Position numbers and translations under genes: made by a program. From contig NZ_JANUCT010000001.1 of NCBI RefSeq assembly GCF_024808875.1, positions 124,001 to 188,000 on the forward strand: DNA of 64,000 bases, in the 5' to 3' direction. Position 1 is the stretch's first letter. Each line of letters begins with the position of its first letter. Below, piece by piece: positions 11,767-20,941 of this stretch. This DNA is from Methylohalomonas lacus (lineage in GTDB: Bacteria > Pseudomonadota > Gammaproteobacteria > Methylohalomonadales > Methylohalomonadaceae). Under the pieces are notes generated by a model that was given only the letters and a program-made list of their open reading frames with translations, was not told the origin of the DNA and searched no databases.

Positions 11767-11822
11767 AGCACCGGTCGACTGCTCGTCATCAGTCGACCGG
11801 TCCGGTCAGTCCGGGTAGCGAA

Positions 11823-12257
11823 TCAGGTGCGCCACGGATGTTCGGGGAGATCGCAGACGCCAATGGTTTCGGCGCCGGCGCGGGCAACCTTGTCGTCATT
11901 GTCCACGGTACTGCCGCTGACGCCGATCGCGCCTGACATGATGCCGTCGTCATCGACGATCGGTACGCCTCCCGGAAAGGTGATCAGGCCGTCATTCGAA
12001 TGCTCGATGCCGTACAGTGGTTTGCCGGGTTGTGACAGTTCGCCGATCTCGCCGCTGGGCATACCGAAATAAACCGCGGTACGCGCCTTCTTGATGGCAA
12101 TATCGATACTGCCCACCCAGGCATCGTCCATGCGGTGAAAGGCTTTTAATGTGCCGCCGGAGTCGACCACGGCGATACACATGCGGGTGCGGGTTTCCGC
12201 GGCTTTTTTGAGTGCGCCTTCTAGCGCTTTTTGCGCCTGTTCCGAGGTAACATGCAT
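11823..12257 (-). CDS. GlcG/HbpS-like (DUF336) heme-binding family protein
   Basis: Encodes 144 residues matching the GlcG/HbpS fold: [18 protein letters not shown] near the start, the middle segment [23 protein letters not shown], and a C-terminal helix. Members bind heme or cobalamin-like ligands or act as accessory subunits, but many are uncharacterised. No signal peptide is visible. A single gene convergent with the lipoprotein gene on its right-to-left side; the role is not deducible from neighbours. Confidence 0.82.
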   Translation of the reverse strand: MHVTSEQAQKALEGALKKAAETRTRMCIAVVDSGGTLKAFHRMDDAWVGSIDIAIKKARTAVYFGMPSGEIGELSQPGKPLYGIEHSNDGLITFPGGVPIVDDDGIMSGAIGVSGSTVDNDDKVARAGAETIGVCDLPEHPWRT

Positions 12258-12444
12258 GTTGACTTCTCCTTGAGGGGAATTGTCCGGCCAGCCAGTAGAA
12301 GCCGGGCCGGGGAAACCAATGATAGACCTGCCTGTTGGTTGTCACCAAGGTAGGCTGTTATTGCTCGCTGTGTCACGTGGATTCGTTGATCTGGTTTGAC
12401 CGGCTATAATTGCTTCTGTTCGCTTGCCACGGGAGTGATGGAAA

Positions 12445-13092
12445 ATGAATCGTGTCGATTGGCTGATCGAGGGTGTCGAGTTCAGTAACTGCAATTGTAA
12501 TTATGCCTGTCCCTGCCAGTTCGAGTCATTGCCGACCGAAGGCGATTGCAAGGGCTTCGGCGTCATGCGTATCGATCATGGTCACTTCGGTGAAGTCTCG
12601 CTGGACGGCCTGTATGCGGCCATGATCTTTGCCTGGCCGGGTGCCATTTTCGAGGGTGGCGGCGAGATGCAGATCATCATCGACGAGCGTGCCAGCGAAC
12701 CGCAACGTGCGGCGCTGGACCGCATCATGCACGGCGAGGAAGTTGTCGAAGCCGGCAACCACTGGTGGGTGTTCAATGCCATGTGCGATACCCGTCATGA
12801 AACCCTGTTCAGCTCGTTCACTTGTGATATCGCTGTCGATAAGCGCACTGCGGACGTACTGATACCCGGAGTGGTTCGGGCCAGCGGCAGACCGATCAGG
12901 AGCCCGGTAAGCGGTGCCGATCACCGCGTGCGCATCGATATGCCCGAGGGAATCGAATTTGAACGGGCCGAGATCGGCAGCGGCAGTTCGACCACTGAGG
13001 GCGCGATAGCGATGACCCTGACAGATACCTACGGCCAGTTCAGCCTGCTGCGCCACAGCCATAACGGTATCGTACGCGACCACGAGCGCTAG
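12445..13092 (+). CDS. DUF1326 domain protein
   Basis: Encodes 215 residues. The N-terminus has the cysteine-rich DUF1326 pattern (C16, C18, C22, C24, C35: NCNCNYACPCQF). The family is uncharacterised; the cysteine cluster suggests metal binding. It is followed three bases later by a DUF2182 membrane protein, a pairing seen repeatedly in bacteria, so the two probably work together. No signal peptide. Confidence 0.85.
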   Translation: MNRVDWLIEGVEFSNCNCNYACPCQFESLPTEGDCKGFGVMRIDHGHFGEVSLDGLYAAMIFAWPGAIFEGGGEMQIIIDERASEPQRAALDRIMHGEEVVEAGNHWWVFNAMCDTRHETLFSSFTCDIAVDKRTADVLIPGVVRASGRPIRSPVSGADHRVRIDMPEGIEFERAEIGSGSSTTEGAIAMTLTDTYGQFSLLRHSHNGIVRDHER

Positions 13093-13095
13093 TCC

Positions 13096-13878
13096 ATGCA
13101 GTCGATCGAGTCACTGCTCAGGCGTGATTTCTGGATCAGCCTGGGTACGCTGATTCTGATTATCGTTATGACCTGGGCCTGGCTCGTCACTGGCGCCGGT
13201 ATGGACATGACTGCGCTGGAGATGACACGCATGGATCCGGCGATGGCCATGCCTGCGGCAGTCTGGAATCGTGACTACGCTGTGCTCATATTTTTCATGT
13301 GGTGGATCATGATGATCGCCATGATGCTGCCGAGTGCTGCACCGGTCATCCTGTTGGGAGCTGCGTTGAACAGGCGCACCAGCCCCGAACACTCGCCCTA
13401 TGGTTCAAGCAGCTGTTTCCTGACAGGGTATCTGCTCGCCTGGGCCGTATTTAGTGCAGTCGCAGTTATGGGGCAGTGGCTGTTGCAGACAAACGGTTTG
13501 TTGACCGGTTTTTTACACCTAAACAGTCAGAGCATGGCCGGCGTGTTATTGATAGGCGCAGCGCTATGGCAGTTGACGCCCGTCAAGCAGGCCTGTCTGC
13601 GCCATTGCCGCAGTCCCGTGGATTTTCTCATACAGCGCCGCCGGCCCGGCACGACGGGGGCACTCCGCATGGGTGCTGAGCATGGGATCTATTGCCTGGG
13701 ATGTTGCTGGTTCTTGATGCTGCTTTTGTTCGTCGGTGGCGTAATGAACCTGTACTGGATTGCTGCGTTGGCACTCTATGTGCTGGCGGAAAAGCTGTTG
13801 TCGACCGGCCGATCCATAAGCTACGTCGCGGCCGGCCTGCTTGCCTGCACGGGCATATACCTGCTACTGAACGCCTGA
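13096..13878 (+). CDS. DUF2182 integral membrane protein
   Basis: Encodes 260 residues with about six to seven membrane segments. Conserved family features visible are the Met-rich segments (FFMWWIMMIAMMLPSAAP) and GAEHGIYCLGCCWFLMLLLF, consistent with the predicted metal-binding membrane family DUF2182. It starts three bases after the DUF1326 gene and is surely co-transcribed. Metal (perhaps copper or nickel) handling is an inference from Met, His and Cys residues in the membrane segments. Confidence 0.85.
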   Translation: MQSIESLLRRDFWISLGTLILIIVMTWAWLVTGAGMDMTALEMTRMDPAMAMPAAVWNRDYAVLIFFMWWIMMIAMMLPSAAPVILLGAALNRRTSPEHSPYGSSSCFLTGYLLAWAVFSAVAVMGQWLLQTNGLLTGFLHLNSQSMAGVLLIGAALWQLTPVKQACLRHCRSPVDFLIQRRRPGTTGALRMGAEHGIYCLGCCWFLMLLLFVGGVMNLYWIAALALYVLAEKLLSTGRSISYVAAGLLACTGIYLLLNA

Positions 13879-14062
13879 CGGCCGCCAGCCATTCCGAAGC
13901 CGGTACTGTCAGCATGGCGGCTCGAACATACTGTTCCATCTCACATATGCGCCGACTATACCGGACAGATTATCGATAATCCAGTCGGTCAGAAAAGCCG
14001 CCAATAAAACCGCTATGTTTCGTATATCTGGAATAACCGGCTATATCCTGCAGTAGCGGTCG

Positions 14063-14446
14063 CTAATTCAGATAGACGGCCTTGACCAGCTTCCAGTGCT
14101 GTTCCGCCCGATCAACAAGCACACGGCTGCATCCCAAAGGTTGGGGCGCATCTCCGGCGTTTAGCCTGACTACCGAACGCCCGCCTTGGCGTACATTCAT
14201 GAAATAGCGCTCGAGTTGTGCCTCTATGTCCTGGCTCGGATGATTGTTGTGCACGACGACAAGTTTACCGCCCCGGGCTTCGCAGTCGGCATCATATACG
14301 GCATTCAGTATCACATGGCTACTGGCCGTATCTTTCGCCATAGTAGGTGTGCCGAGGCAACAAAACAGAATCAGTGCTAACAATGATCTGTCCAGAATGC
14401 AGGTGTTGCCTGAAAGATCCGCTATTGTTTTGTCTCTCTGTTTCAT
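14063..14446 (-). CDS. Small exported protein of unknown function
   Basis: Encodes 127 residues. A hydrophobic segment (~18-36, RSLLALILFCCLGTPTMA) ending in an AxA-like site looks like a signal peptide, though the stretch before it is long. The mature part has two cysteines (DADCEARGG and LGCSRVL) that could form a disulfide. No family recognised. The frame is not overlapped by any better gene and codon use is normal, so it is kept with moderate confidence. It stands alone between the DUF2182 gene and the pre-mxa genes. Confidence 0.5.
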   Translation of the reverse strand: MKQRDKTIADLSGNTCILDRSLLALILFCCLGTPTMAKDTASSHVILNAVYDADCEARGGKLVVVHNNHPSQDIEAQLERYFMNVRQGGRSVVRLNAGDAPQPLGCSRVLVDRAEQHWKLVKAVYLN

Positions 14447-14658
14447 GTCTGCAGTTTCGTGGTGATTTTAAAAGCCATGCATTGAACCACATCGGTTGTT
14501 GCCACGAAATGGGTCGTGTGGATCAGGAATGAATAACACTGCTGTTGTGATCATGATGGACATTATAGGAATAAGTTGCCACATGATTGGGAATTTAGTC
14601 TCTGGTCAGTGGCGCGGGCATGACGTATAAAAAATGAGATGTTGGCAGATGATTCAGT

Positions 14659-15201
14659 ATGACCATGTCGCACAAGGCACAGCGTGCCATGAAGCCAATA
14701 TCATGTCCGGTCGCCGTTTTGGCCTTGCTGGTACTGTTCGCCTGCGATCAGCCGGAAAGCACGCATCAATCCGCGATCAATCCGGCAAATGATGCTCGGC
14801 AGGAAGATGCGTCAAAAACCATGTCAGTGCCTGACTGGCTTGAATGGCATCACGATATGGATGCAGCGGTCTGGCTGGTCAAGCATGAAGCGCAAATACA
14901 TATGGAACCGGCTGATCGTTCAGAGTACGCACGAATTCTGGACAGCCTCAGCAAGCGTTTCCGGGAAAACAGACGCATGATCGCCAACCGAACGGTCGAT
15001 ATGCAGGCGCAGCTCATTTCTGCCGGCATAAATGATCCGGTCTACAAAATCATGCAGGGCATCAATTCGATCCCCCTCAATGTTGAGTCAGCCAGTTATG
15101 GCGAGCAATGCATGCGCTATCGTCAGCAACGATTGCAGGGGCGCTCGCATGAGGCCGCAATTGCCAGGCTGGCTTCCTATATGCAATCCGATCAAGGGTG
15201 A
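14659..15201 (+). CDS. Lipoprotein of unknown function
   Basis: Encodes 180 residues. A lipoprotein signal runs to LFAC; the start could also be the ATG at 14689 (MKPISCPVAVLALLVLFAC), which gives a more ordinary signal length. The mature part is charged and probably helical, with no family recognised. It precedes a small BamE-like protein and the mxa cluster on the same strand, but nothing ties it to methanol oxidation directly. Confidence 0.6.
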   Translation: MTMSHKAQRAMKPISCPVAVLALLVLFACDQPESTHQSAINPANDARQEDASKTMSVPDWLEWHHDMDAAVWLVKHEAQIHMEPADRSEYARILDSLSKRFRENRRMIANRTVDMQAQLISAGINDPVYKIMQGINSIPLNVESASYGEQCMRYRQQRLQGRSHEAAIARLASYMQSDQG

Positions 15202-15284
15202 TGTGTTCACCACTGCTTTCAATTCACTACTCTGTTCATGGAATCCCGTAGGGCTTCTGCAGAGACAATCAGGGGATACTTTAA

Positions 15285-15602
15285 ATGCAATCTTTTAGCA
15301 GACATATCCTGCCGGGCGTTGGTTTGATCCTGGCGTTGCTCATGGCAAGCGCGGATGTTTTGGCAGAACCACTGGCGGAAAAAGATTTTGTGCGTCAGGT
15401 GATGGGACAGCCGCAGGAGGAAGTACGCGGCGTAATGGGTGAGCCTGACAGCATCAGAACGGAAGGTAAGTACGAGTACTGGATCTATCATGATGCAGTG
15501 CGCGACATGATATCGGACAGAATATTCCGGCAAACCCAGGTGCTGTTTGTCGACGGTCGTGTGGCTGATTCGATCCACAGTAATTCAGAACCGGAAGACT
15601 GA
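15285..15602 (+). CDS. Small exported SmpA/OmlA (BamE-like) domain protein
   Basis: Encodes 105 residues with a signal peptide (LILALLMASADVLA). The mature part fits the SmpA/OmlA repeat-like fold: QEEVRGVMGEPDSIRTEGKYEYWIYHD shows the G-x-P...W-x-Y spacing of that family (shown here as two joined stretches, residues ~48-72). It has no lipobox, so it is probably periplasmic rather than the BamE lipoprotein itself. Located just before mxaF with a 319-base gap. Confidence 0.6.
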   Translation: MQSFSRHILPGVGLILALLMASADVLAEPLAEKDFVRQVMGQPQEEVRGVMGEPDSIRTEGKYEYWIYHDAVRDMISDRIFRQTQVLFVDGRVADSIHSNSEPED

Positions 15603-15921
15603 CGGTGCCGATTCTGGCAACCGATGTTCTGGCTGGAGTATTTGGCAAATTTTTCCTGGCAGGGATGGGAAATATTGCTCTCTTTTCAGGACTGATTGCC
15701 AGAATCATGGTCATGCAAAGCCAGCTTATGTATGAAACATTGCTCTCGCATCAAACCGATTTATAAAACATTATCACCATGGCTTTGTATCCAGTGTTGT
15801 TTTGCTTGTTCGAGTCATTGTCTTCTTGTGGGGGCTCATGGTTGAGCAATGATTTGTTCGAAGACCGACGACGGGATAGCCCGCAAATAATATAAAGAGA
15901 ACTTTAGAGGAGGTTCTTCTG
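15603..15921 (+). promoter_or_regulatory. mxaF leader region
   Basis: This 319-base gap holds no convincing gene. A strong ribosome site AGAGGAGG (15906-15913) lies 8 bases before the mxaF ATG, and the small hairpin GCTCA-TGGT-TGAGC spans 15835-15848. The mxaF promoter must lie here, but no sigma-70 pair could be chosen with confidence. Confidence 0.5.
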
Positions 15922-17790
15922 ATGAAGATTAATAGCATGCGGTTTCTGAGCGCCATTGCGTTGGCGCTTATGGTGGCGTCGCCATATACCATGGCCAATC
16001 AGAAACTTGACAAAATGTCGAAAGAGGACAGCAACTGGGTCATGCCCGGCGGCACCTATGACTTCAACGTGTTTGGTGAGCAGACTGAAATCAACGTCAA
16101 CAATGTTGACCAGTTGCGGCCGGCATGGTCGTTTTCAACAGGTGTGCTGAGTGGTCATGAAGGTACGCCATTGGTAATCGATGGCATGATGTATATACAT
16201 GGCCCGTATCCCAATAATACGTTTGCTCTGGATCTGGATAATCCGTCGGAGATCGTCTGGCAGCACAAACCGAAGCAGGATCCGGCTGCACGGGCAGTTG
16301 CCTGTTGTGACGTCGTCAATCGCGGTCTGGCTTACTGGCCCGGTGACGGTGACACGCCGCCACTGGTCATCAAGACCCAGCTGGACGGTCACCTGGTTGC
16401 CCTGAATGCCAAGACCGGTAAGGAGTACTGGAAGGTCGAGGTGATGGATATTTCCGTCGGCCAGACGCTGACCCAGGCCCCTTATGTCGCGAAGGACCTG
16501 GCTATCGTCGGCTCCTCCGGCGCCGAACTGGGTGTGCGCGGCCTGGTCAGCGCATTCAACGTTAAAACCGGTGCGATGGAATGGCGCTGGTATGCAACCG
16601 GGCCGGACGAGGATATTGGTCTGGCTGACAACTTCAACAGCGAAAATCCGCACTACGGCCAGGAAGGTCTGGGTCAGAAGACCTGGGAGAAGGATGCCTG
16701 GAAGATCGGTGGTGGTACCAACTGGGGCTGGTATGCCTACGACCCGGACCTGGAGATGTTCTACTACGGTTCCGGTAACCCGGCGCCCTGGAACGAAACC
16801 ATGCGTCCCGGTGACAACAAGTGGACCATGACCATCTGGGGACGTGACGTGAATACCGGTCTGGCCAAGTTCGGCTACCAGAAAACACCCCATGACGAAT
16901 GGGACTATGCCGGTGTTAATGTCATGGTGCTGACCGAGCAGGAAATCGACGGCGAGATGCGTAAAGTGCTGACACATCCGGATCGCAACGGCATTGTCTA
17001 TACGCTGGACCGCGAAACCGGTGATCTGCTCCGTGCTGACAAGCTCGACGAGACCGCCAACTGGGTCAAGTATGTCGATATGGAAACGGGCCTGCCGGTA
17101 CGTGACCCGGAATATTCCACCCGTATGGGGCACCGCTCACGTGATGTCTGCCCATCAGCCATGGGCTTTCATAACCAGGGCGTGATGTCTTACGACCCCG
17201 AGCAGCAGAACTTCTTTATCGGTATCAATCATCTGTGCATGGACTGGGAGCCCTTCATGCTGCCTTACCGGGCCGGTCAGTTCTTCGTCGGTGCCAACGT
17301 CTGGTCCTATCCGGGTCCGAAAGGCAATCGTGAGGAAGGCATTGGTTCCGGCCAAGTGAAATCCTATAACGCCAAAACAGGTGAGTTCGAGTGGTCCGTT
17401 ATGGAGAAATTCTCCGTCTGGGGCGGCACGATGGCCACCGCCGGAAACCTGGTCTTCTACGGTACGCTTGATGGTTTCATCAAGGCCCGCGATTCACGCA
17501 ATGGCGAGCTGCTCTGGAAGTACAAGCTGCCATCCGGTTCCGTGGGTTATCCGCTCACCTATACCCATAACGGTACGCAGTACGTCGGTATCAACTACGG
17601 TGTTGGCGGCTGGCCGGCTGTGGGGCTGGTGTTTGACCTGGAAGATCCGTCCGCCGGTCTCGGTGCCGTGGGCGCATTCAAGGAACTGCAGAACCATACG
17701 CAGATGGGCGGCGGCTTCATTGCCTTCTCGCTGCGTGGCCAGGGTCCGTTTGATGATTTGAGTGTTGGCGAATACAAGCCAAACAATTAA
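15922..17790 (+). CDS. mxaF: Calcium-dependent methanol dehydrogenase large subunit
   Basis: Encodes 622 residues: signal peptide (~1-25), then an eight-bladed quinoprotein propeller with repeated W-motifs. Key residues are visible: the vicinal disulfide C128-C129 that covers PQQ, metal ligands E202 ([10 protein letters not shown]) and N286 (GSGNPAPW), and catalytic D328 in DEWDYAGVN. Position 330 is Ala; lanthanide XoxF enzymes have Asp there (DYD), so this is the calcium type. It oxidises methanol to formaldehyde in the periplasm, passing electrons to cytochrome cL (MxaG). First gene of the mxa cluster and followed by a terminator-like hairpin, consistent with much higher expression than the genes downstream. 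Confidence 0.97.
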   Translation: MKINSMRFLSAIALALMVASPYTMANQKLDKMSKEDSNWVMPGGTYDFNVFGEQTEINVNNVDQLRPAWSFSTGVLSGHEGTPLVIDGMMYIHGPYPNNTFALDLDNPSEIVWQHKPKQDPAARAVACCDVVNRGLAYWPGDGDTPPLVIKTQLDGHLVALNAKTGKEYWKVEVMDISVGQTLTQAPYVAKDLAIVGSSGAELGVRGLVSAFNVKTGAMEWRWYATGPDEDIGLADNFNSENPHYGQEGLGQKTWEKDAWKIGGGTNWGWYAYDPDLEMFYYGSGNPAPWNETMRPGDNKWTMTIWGRDVNTGLAKFGYQKTPHDEWDYAGVNVMVLTEQEIDGEMRKVLTHPDRNGIVYTLDRETGDLLRADKLDETANWVKYVDMETGLPVRDPEYSTRMGHRSRDVCPSAMGFHNQGVMSYDPEQQNFFIGINHLCMDWEPFMLPYRAGQFFVGANVWSYPGPKGNREEGIGSGQVKSYNAKTGEFEWSVMEKFSVWGGTMATAGNLVFYGTLDGFIKARDSRNGELLWKYKLPSGSVGYPLTYTHNGTQYVGINYGVGGWPAVGLVFDLEDPSAGLGAVGAFKELQNHTQMGGGFIAFSLRGQGPFDDLSVGEYKPNN

Positions 17791-17838
17791 TGATCAGACA
17801 GACGTAAATCTCTCTTCCTAACTTTTGATGAGTGAGTT

Positions 17839-17886
17839 TCGGGAACAGGCGCCATCTTTAATGGTGGCGTCTGTCTCCCGATTTTT
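17839..17886 (+). terminator. Terminator-like hairpin after mxaF
   Basis: Outer stem TCGGGA/TCCCGA and inner stem CAGgCGCCA/TGGCGtCTG close a small loop, followed by ATTTTT at 17881-17886. It ends 16 bases before the mxaJ start. Partial read-through would explain how mxaF can be expressed above mxaJ. Confidence 0.8.
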
Positions 17887-17901
17887 GCTAGCGGAGGATG
17901 T

Positions 17902-18759
17902 ATGAACAAGTTGTTGAGCCTGCTTATCGCAGTGCCGCTGAGTATGGCAACACCCGTAATAGCCCAGGCTGAAAGTGAAACGTTGCGTGTCTGTGCAGCT
18001 GAAGACGAGATGCCCTATTCGAATAGTTCCGGTGACGGTTTTGAAAACGAAGTCGCCAAGGTTATTGCCGATGAACTTGACTGGAAAGTCGACTTTGTCT
18101 GGCTGGACCGTGCCGCAATATTTCTGGTCAAGGATCTTCTGGAGCCTGGAAATTGTGATGTGGTCATGGGGCTGGATGCGGATGATCCGCGTGTGCTGAC
18201 CTCAGACCCCTATTACAAGTCCAGTTACGTGTTTGTGTACCGGAAGGATAGTGGTTTGACCATCAAGGATTGGGAAAGCCCCGACCTGAAAAAGGTGCAG
18301 AATTTTGCCATTACCGCCCATAGTCCCGCTGAAGCGGCATTGCGGGAGATAGGCAAGTATGAATCCAATCTCAACTACATGTACTCACTGATTGGTTACA
18401 AGTCCAGACGTAATGAATATGTTCGTTATGAGCCCGCAAAAATGATCTCCGAGGTTATCAACGGCAATGCCGGGGTAGCTATTATCTGGGGGCCCTCGGC
18501 TGGCCGCTACGTAAAGAACTCGAGCGTGCCGCTGGAAGTACAGCCGGTACCCGACTATCAGACAGGCGAGGGAGAAAACATCAGGTTTACTTATGAGCAG
18601 TCTCTGGCCGTTCGTAAAAATGATATCGACTTGATGAAGAAGCTAAACAGGGCCCTTGAGCAGGCCAGGCCACAAATACACAAAGTGCTGAAAGCCGAAG
18701 GTGTACCGCTGGTCAAGGATGGCGAGTTGCAGACAGCAAACAAACTTGAATCCAAATAG
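17902..18759 (+). CDS. mxaJ: Methanol oxidation periplasmic protein MxaJ
   Basis: Encodes 285 residues: signal peptide ending around AQA (residue ~22) and then a type 2 periplasmic solute-binding fold (LRVCAAEDEMPYSN near the start of the mature protein, ICD-like hinge motifs later). MxaJ is required for active methanol dehydrogenase and is thought to assist MxaF/MxaI assembly; it does not bind an imported solute as far as known. Preceded by GGAGG (17892-) and located between mxaF and mxaG as in all mxa clusters. Confidence 0.94.
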   Translation: MNKLLSLLIAVPLSMATPVIAQAESETLRVCAAEDEMPYSNSSGDGFENEVAKVIADELDWKVDFVWLDRAAIFLVKDLLEPGNCDVVMGLDADDPRVLTSDPYYKSSYVFVYRKDSGLTIKDWESPDLKKVQNFAITAHSPAEAALREIGKYESNLNYMYSLIGYKSRRNEYVRYEPAKMISEVINGNAGVAIIWGPSAGRYVKNSSVPLEVQPVPDYQTGEGENIRFTYEQSLAVRKNDIDLMKKLNRALEQARPQIHKVLKAEGVPLVKDGELQTANKLESK

Positions 18760-18781
18760 AGCTGAAGAGACGTTAGAAGTT

Positions 18782-19324
18782 ATGAACAAAAAAATTATCC
18801 TGATTCCGTTATTGCTTGCCTTGCCCTTCTTGCTGATTTCAGCGCCTACACTTGGTGATGTTCTGTTCCGGAATGTTATTTCCGGCCAGGAATTTGACCT
18901 ATCCAAGGCCAAAGAAGGTGAGGAAACCGAGGCCGTCAAGCATTTCAAGGAGACCGGTGAAAATCTCTATAACGATGATGAGGAAGCTTGGCGTTCCGGT
19001 TACGACCTGTTTGCAACGGCATGTGCTGGCTGTCACGGTCATCACGCCGAAGGCAAGCTCGGTCCCGCGCTGGTTGATGATTACTGGACCTACCCTACCG
19101 GCAGAACGGATAAGGGCCTGTTTGAAATCATATATGGCGGTGCACGTGCCATGATGGGCCCCCAGCGGGGCAATCTTTCCATCGACGAGATGCTTAAGAT
19201 TATGGGCTGGTTGCGTGCCGCCTATCAGGGTGACCCCAGTGAGGCCAAATGGATGACACCGGAAGAGCAGAAGAATTTTGAGCCGATCCCGGTGGATCAT
19301 TTCGATGACAAGGAATCTGGTTGA
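18782..19324 (+). CDS. mxaG: Cytochrome cL, electron acceptor of methanol dehydrogenase
   Basis: Encodes 180 residues from MNKKIILIPLLLALPFLLIS; this ATG follows a GAAGAGACG ribosome site and begins a proper signal peptide, while an upstream in-frame start inside mxaJ does not. Single class I heme site CAGCHGH (C81, C84, H85); a methionine in GARAMMGPQ is the likely sixth ligand. It takes electrons from PQQH2 in MxaF and passes them to a cytochrome cH. Order mxaF-J-G is the canonical one. Confidence 0.95.
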   Translation: MNKKIILIPLLLALPFLLISAPTLGDVLFRNVISGQEFDLSKAKEGEETEAVKHFKETGENLYNDDEEAWRSGYDLFATACAGCHGHHAEGKLGPALVDDYWTYPTGRTDKGLFEIIYGGARAMMGPQRGNLSIDEMLKIMGWLRAAYQGDPSEAKWMTPEEQKNFEPIPVDHFDDKESG

Positions 19325-19484
19325 AGATTGTCGGACCGGCAGGTGACAGTACACAGGTGATTGATGAAGTAACTGTCTTTTGATGAAAGCCCCCACACAT
19401 CATGCGCTGTGTCGGTCTACAAGAAGTCGGCGAGTCCGGCTGGTATTTTTATAACAACGGGAGTTAACAGGAGGACTTAAGCGT

Positions 19485-19784
19485 ATGGTCAACAAGATGA
19501 AAATTATTGCTGCATGTGGCGTCATGGGACTGTCGATTGCGTCATTCAGCGCGGCTGTGACGGCCTATGATGGTACTAATTGTGATGCGCCGGGTGATTG
19601 CTGGCAGCCCAAGCCGGGTTTCCCGGAAAAGATTGAGGGCACAAAGTACGATCCCAAGCACAGCAAGGAAGAACTCGGCAAGCAGCAGAAAGCTATCCAG
19701 GCAATGGAGCGCCGTAATGCCAAGCGTGCCGAGCACTTCAAGAAAACCGGCGAATGGGTTTATGACATTTCAAAACTTGAATGA
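19485..19784 (+). CDS. mxaI: Methanol dehydrogenase small subunit
   Basis: Encodes 99 residues. After a signal peptide (~1-27) the mature protein starts YDGTNCDAPGDCWQPKPGFP and ends in a long charged helix (KAIQAMERRNAKRAEHFKKT), the MxaI pattern; the two cysteines form a disulfide in known structures. MxaI wraps around MxaF in an alpha2beta2 enzyme and its presence separates MxaF-type from XoxF-type enzymes, which lack it. Strong ribosome site AGGAGG (19470-). Confidence 0.97.
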   Translation: MVNKMKIIAACGVMGLSIASFSAAVTAYDGTNCDAPGDCWQPKPGFPEKIEGTKYDPKHSKEELGKQQKAIQAMERRNAKRAEHFKKTGEWVYDISKLE

Positions 19785-19801
19785 GGTTTTCACCGTATGA
19801 C

Positions 19802-19832
19802 ATCAAGCCCCGGTCATCGGCCGGGGCTTGAT
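19802..19832 (+). terminator. Hairpin between mxaI and mxaR
   Basis: A perfect 12-base-pair stem (ATCAAGCCCCGG / CCGGGGCTTGAT) with a 7-base loop. No T-run follows, so it may act as an attenuator or as an RNA 3' end stabiliser rather than a full terminator. It ends 5 bases before the first mxaR ATG. Confidence 0.65.
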
Positions 19833-19837
19833 TAATA

Positions 19838-20920
19838 ATGATTTACAGAACGGATTATGTAATCCGTTGGAGAAGTGAAGTGAACGAATCCGTGGCTTCT
19901 GACGCCCTGCAATCCCGCCTTGGCGACTGGCGCGAACAGGCACTATCGTTGGAGAGTGCCGTCAATGCAGCGGTGATTGGTCAGGAGCATGCCGTACGCA
20001 TGGCAACCGTGGCCATTTTTGCGCGCGGCCATGTTCTTCTGGAGGGCGATGTCGGTGTTGGCAAGACAACCCTGCTGCGGTGTGTCGCCCGTGCTGTCGG
20101 TGGCGCCTATGAGCGTATAGAAGGCACGGTCGATCTGATGCCAACCGATCTTGTCTACCATACATACATTAGTTCAGACGGCAAGCCCTGTGTTGATCCG
20201 GGCCCATTGCTGCGCCATAGCGAGGAGCTGGTCACGTTTTTCTTCAATGAAGTCAACCGCGCACGACCACAGGTACATTCGCTGTTGCTTCGGGCAATGG
20301 CAGAGCGCAGCGTTAATGGTTTCAATAGGGAATACCATTTCCCCCATTTGCAGGTGTTCGCCGATCGCAACCGTGTCGAGAAGGAGGAAACATTCGAATT
20401 GCCGGCCGCTGCCCGGGATCGTTTCCTGATGGAAATCAACATCGAATCCCCCGCCGACGAGGACCTTCAAAAGGCACTCATGTTTGACGTTCGTTTCCAT
20501 GATGCTGATGCACTCGTTAACTCCGTACCCGAAGCCGTTGTCCCGTATCAGCAACTGAACTCTATTGCCGAGCATATCCAGCAGAGCATCCATGTCGCTC
20601 CGGCCCTGCAGGATTATGCGCTTGGCCTGGTTCGTGCCCTACGTCGGCCGCAGGATTATGGTATTGAGCTGGAGGATGTCGATACATCTAATCTGGTCAT
20701 CGGCGGCGGTAGTCCACGCGGCATGAGTGCACTCATGCGGGCAGCACGGGTACATGCCTGGCTAAGCGGCCGGGATATGGTTGTGCCCGAGGATCTGCAG
20801 GTTCTTTTTCAGGAGCTTATGGCACATCGCGTATTCTTTAATCCGATATACGAGTATCGACGTGAAACCCTGGCTGTTCAGCTGATTGATGCTGTAGTCA
20901 AGACTGTCGCCGCACCCTGA
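19838..20920 (+). CDS. mxaR: MoxR-family AAA+ ATPase MxaR
   Basis: Encodes 360 residues from ATG 19838; a GTG at 19880 with GGAGAAG just upstream (19869-19875) is an alternative start giving 346 residues. Walker A is GDVGVGKT (residues 70-77) and Walker B is FFFNEVNRARPQ, as in MoxR ATPases. In the family these act as chaperones with VWA proteins; in mxa clusters MxaRSACKLD are needed for metal insertion and maturation of MxaF. Followed closely by mxaS (DUF58), the usual MoxR partner. Confidence 0.93.
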   Translation: MIYRTDYVIRWRSEVNESVASDALQSRLGDWREQALSLESAVNAAVIGQEHAVRMATVAIFARGHVLLEGDVGVGKTTLLRCVARAVGGAYERIEGTVDLMPTDLVYHTYISSDGKPCVDPGPLLRHSEELVTFFFNEVNRARPQVHSLLLRAMAERSVNGFNREYHFPHLQVFADRNRVEKEETFELPAAARDRFLMEINIESPADEDLQKALMFDVRFHDADALVNSVPEAVVPYQQLNSIAEHIQQSIHVAPALQDYALGLVRALRRPQDYGIELEDVDTSNLVIGGGSPRGMSALMRAARVHAWLSGRDMVVPEDLQVLFQELMAHRVFFNPIYEYRRETLAVQLIDAVVKTVAAP

Positions 20921-20941
20921 TAAACGGGACGGGAGTTTAGA

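Noticed and set aside
16135-17133. Long minus-strand open frame inside mxaF
   Set aside because: It is a frame shadow of mxaF, with no ribosome site or family pattern. Similar shadows in rlmN, sufS, sufD, sufB, valS, panB and others were also left out.
15922-17790. XoxF (lanthanide) methanol dehydrogenase
   Set aside because: Position 330 is Ala (DYA) and not Asp (DYD), and mxaI and the whole maturation set follow, so it is MxaF.
19802-19832. Rho-independent terminator after mxaI
   Set aside because: Perfect stem but no T-run on either strand, so termination is not shown; listed as a hairpin with lower confidence.
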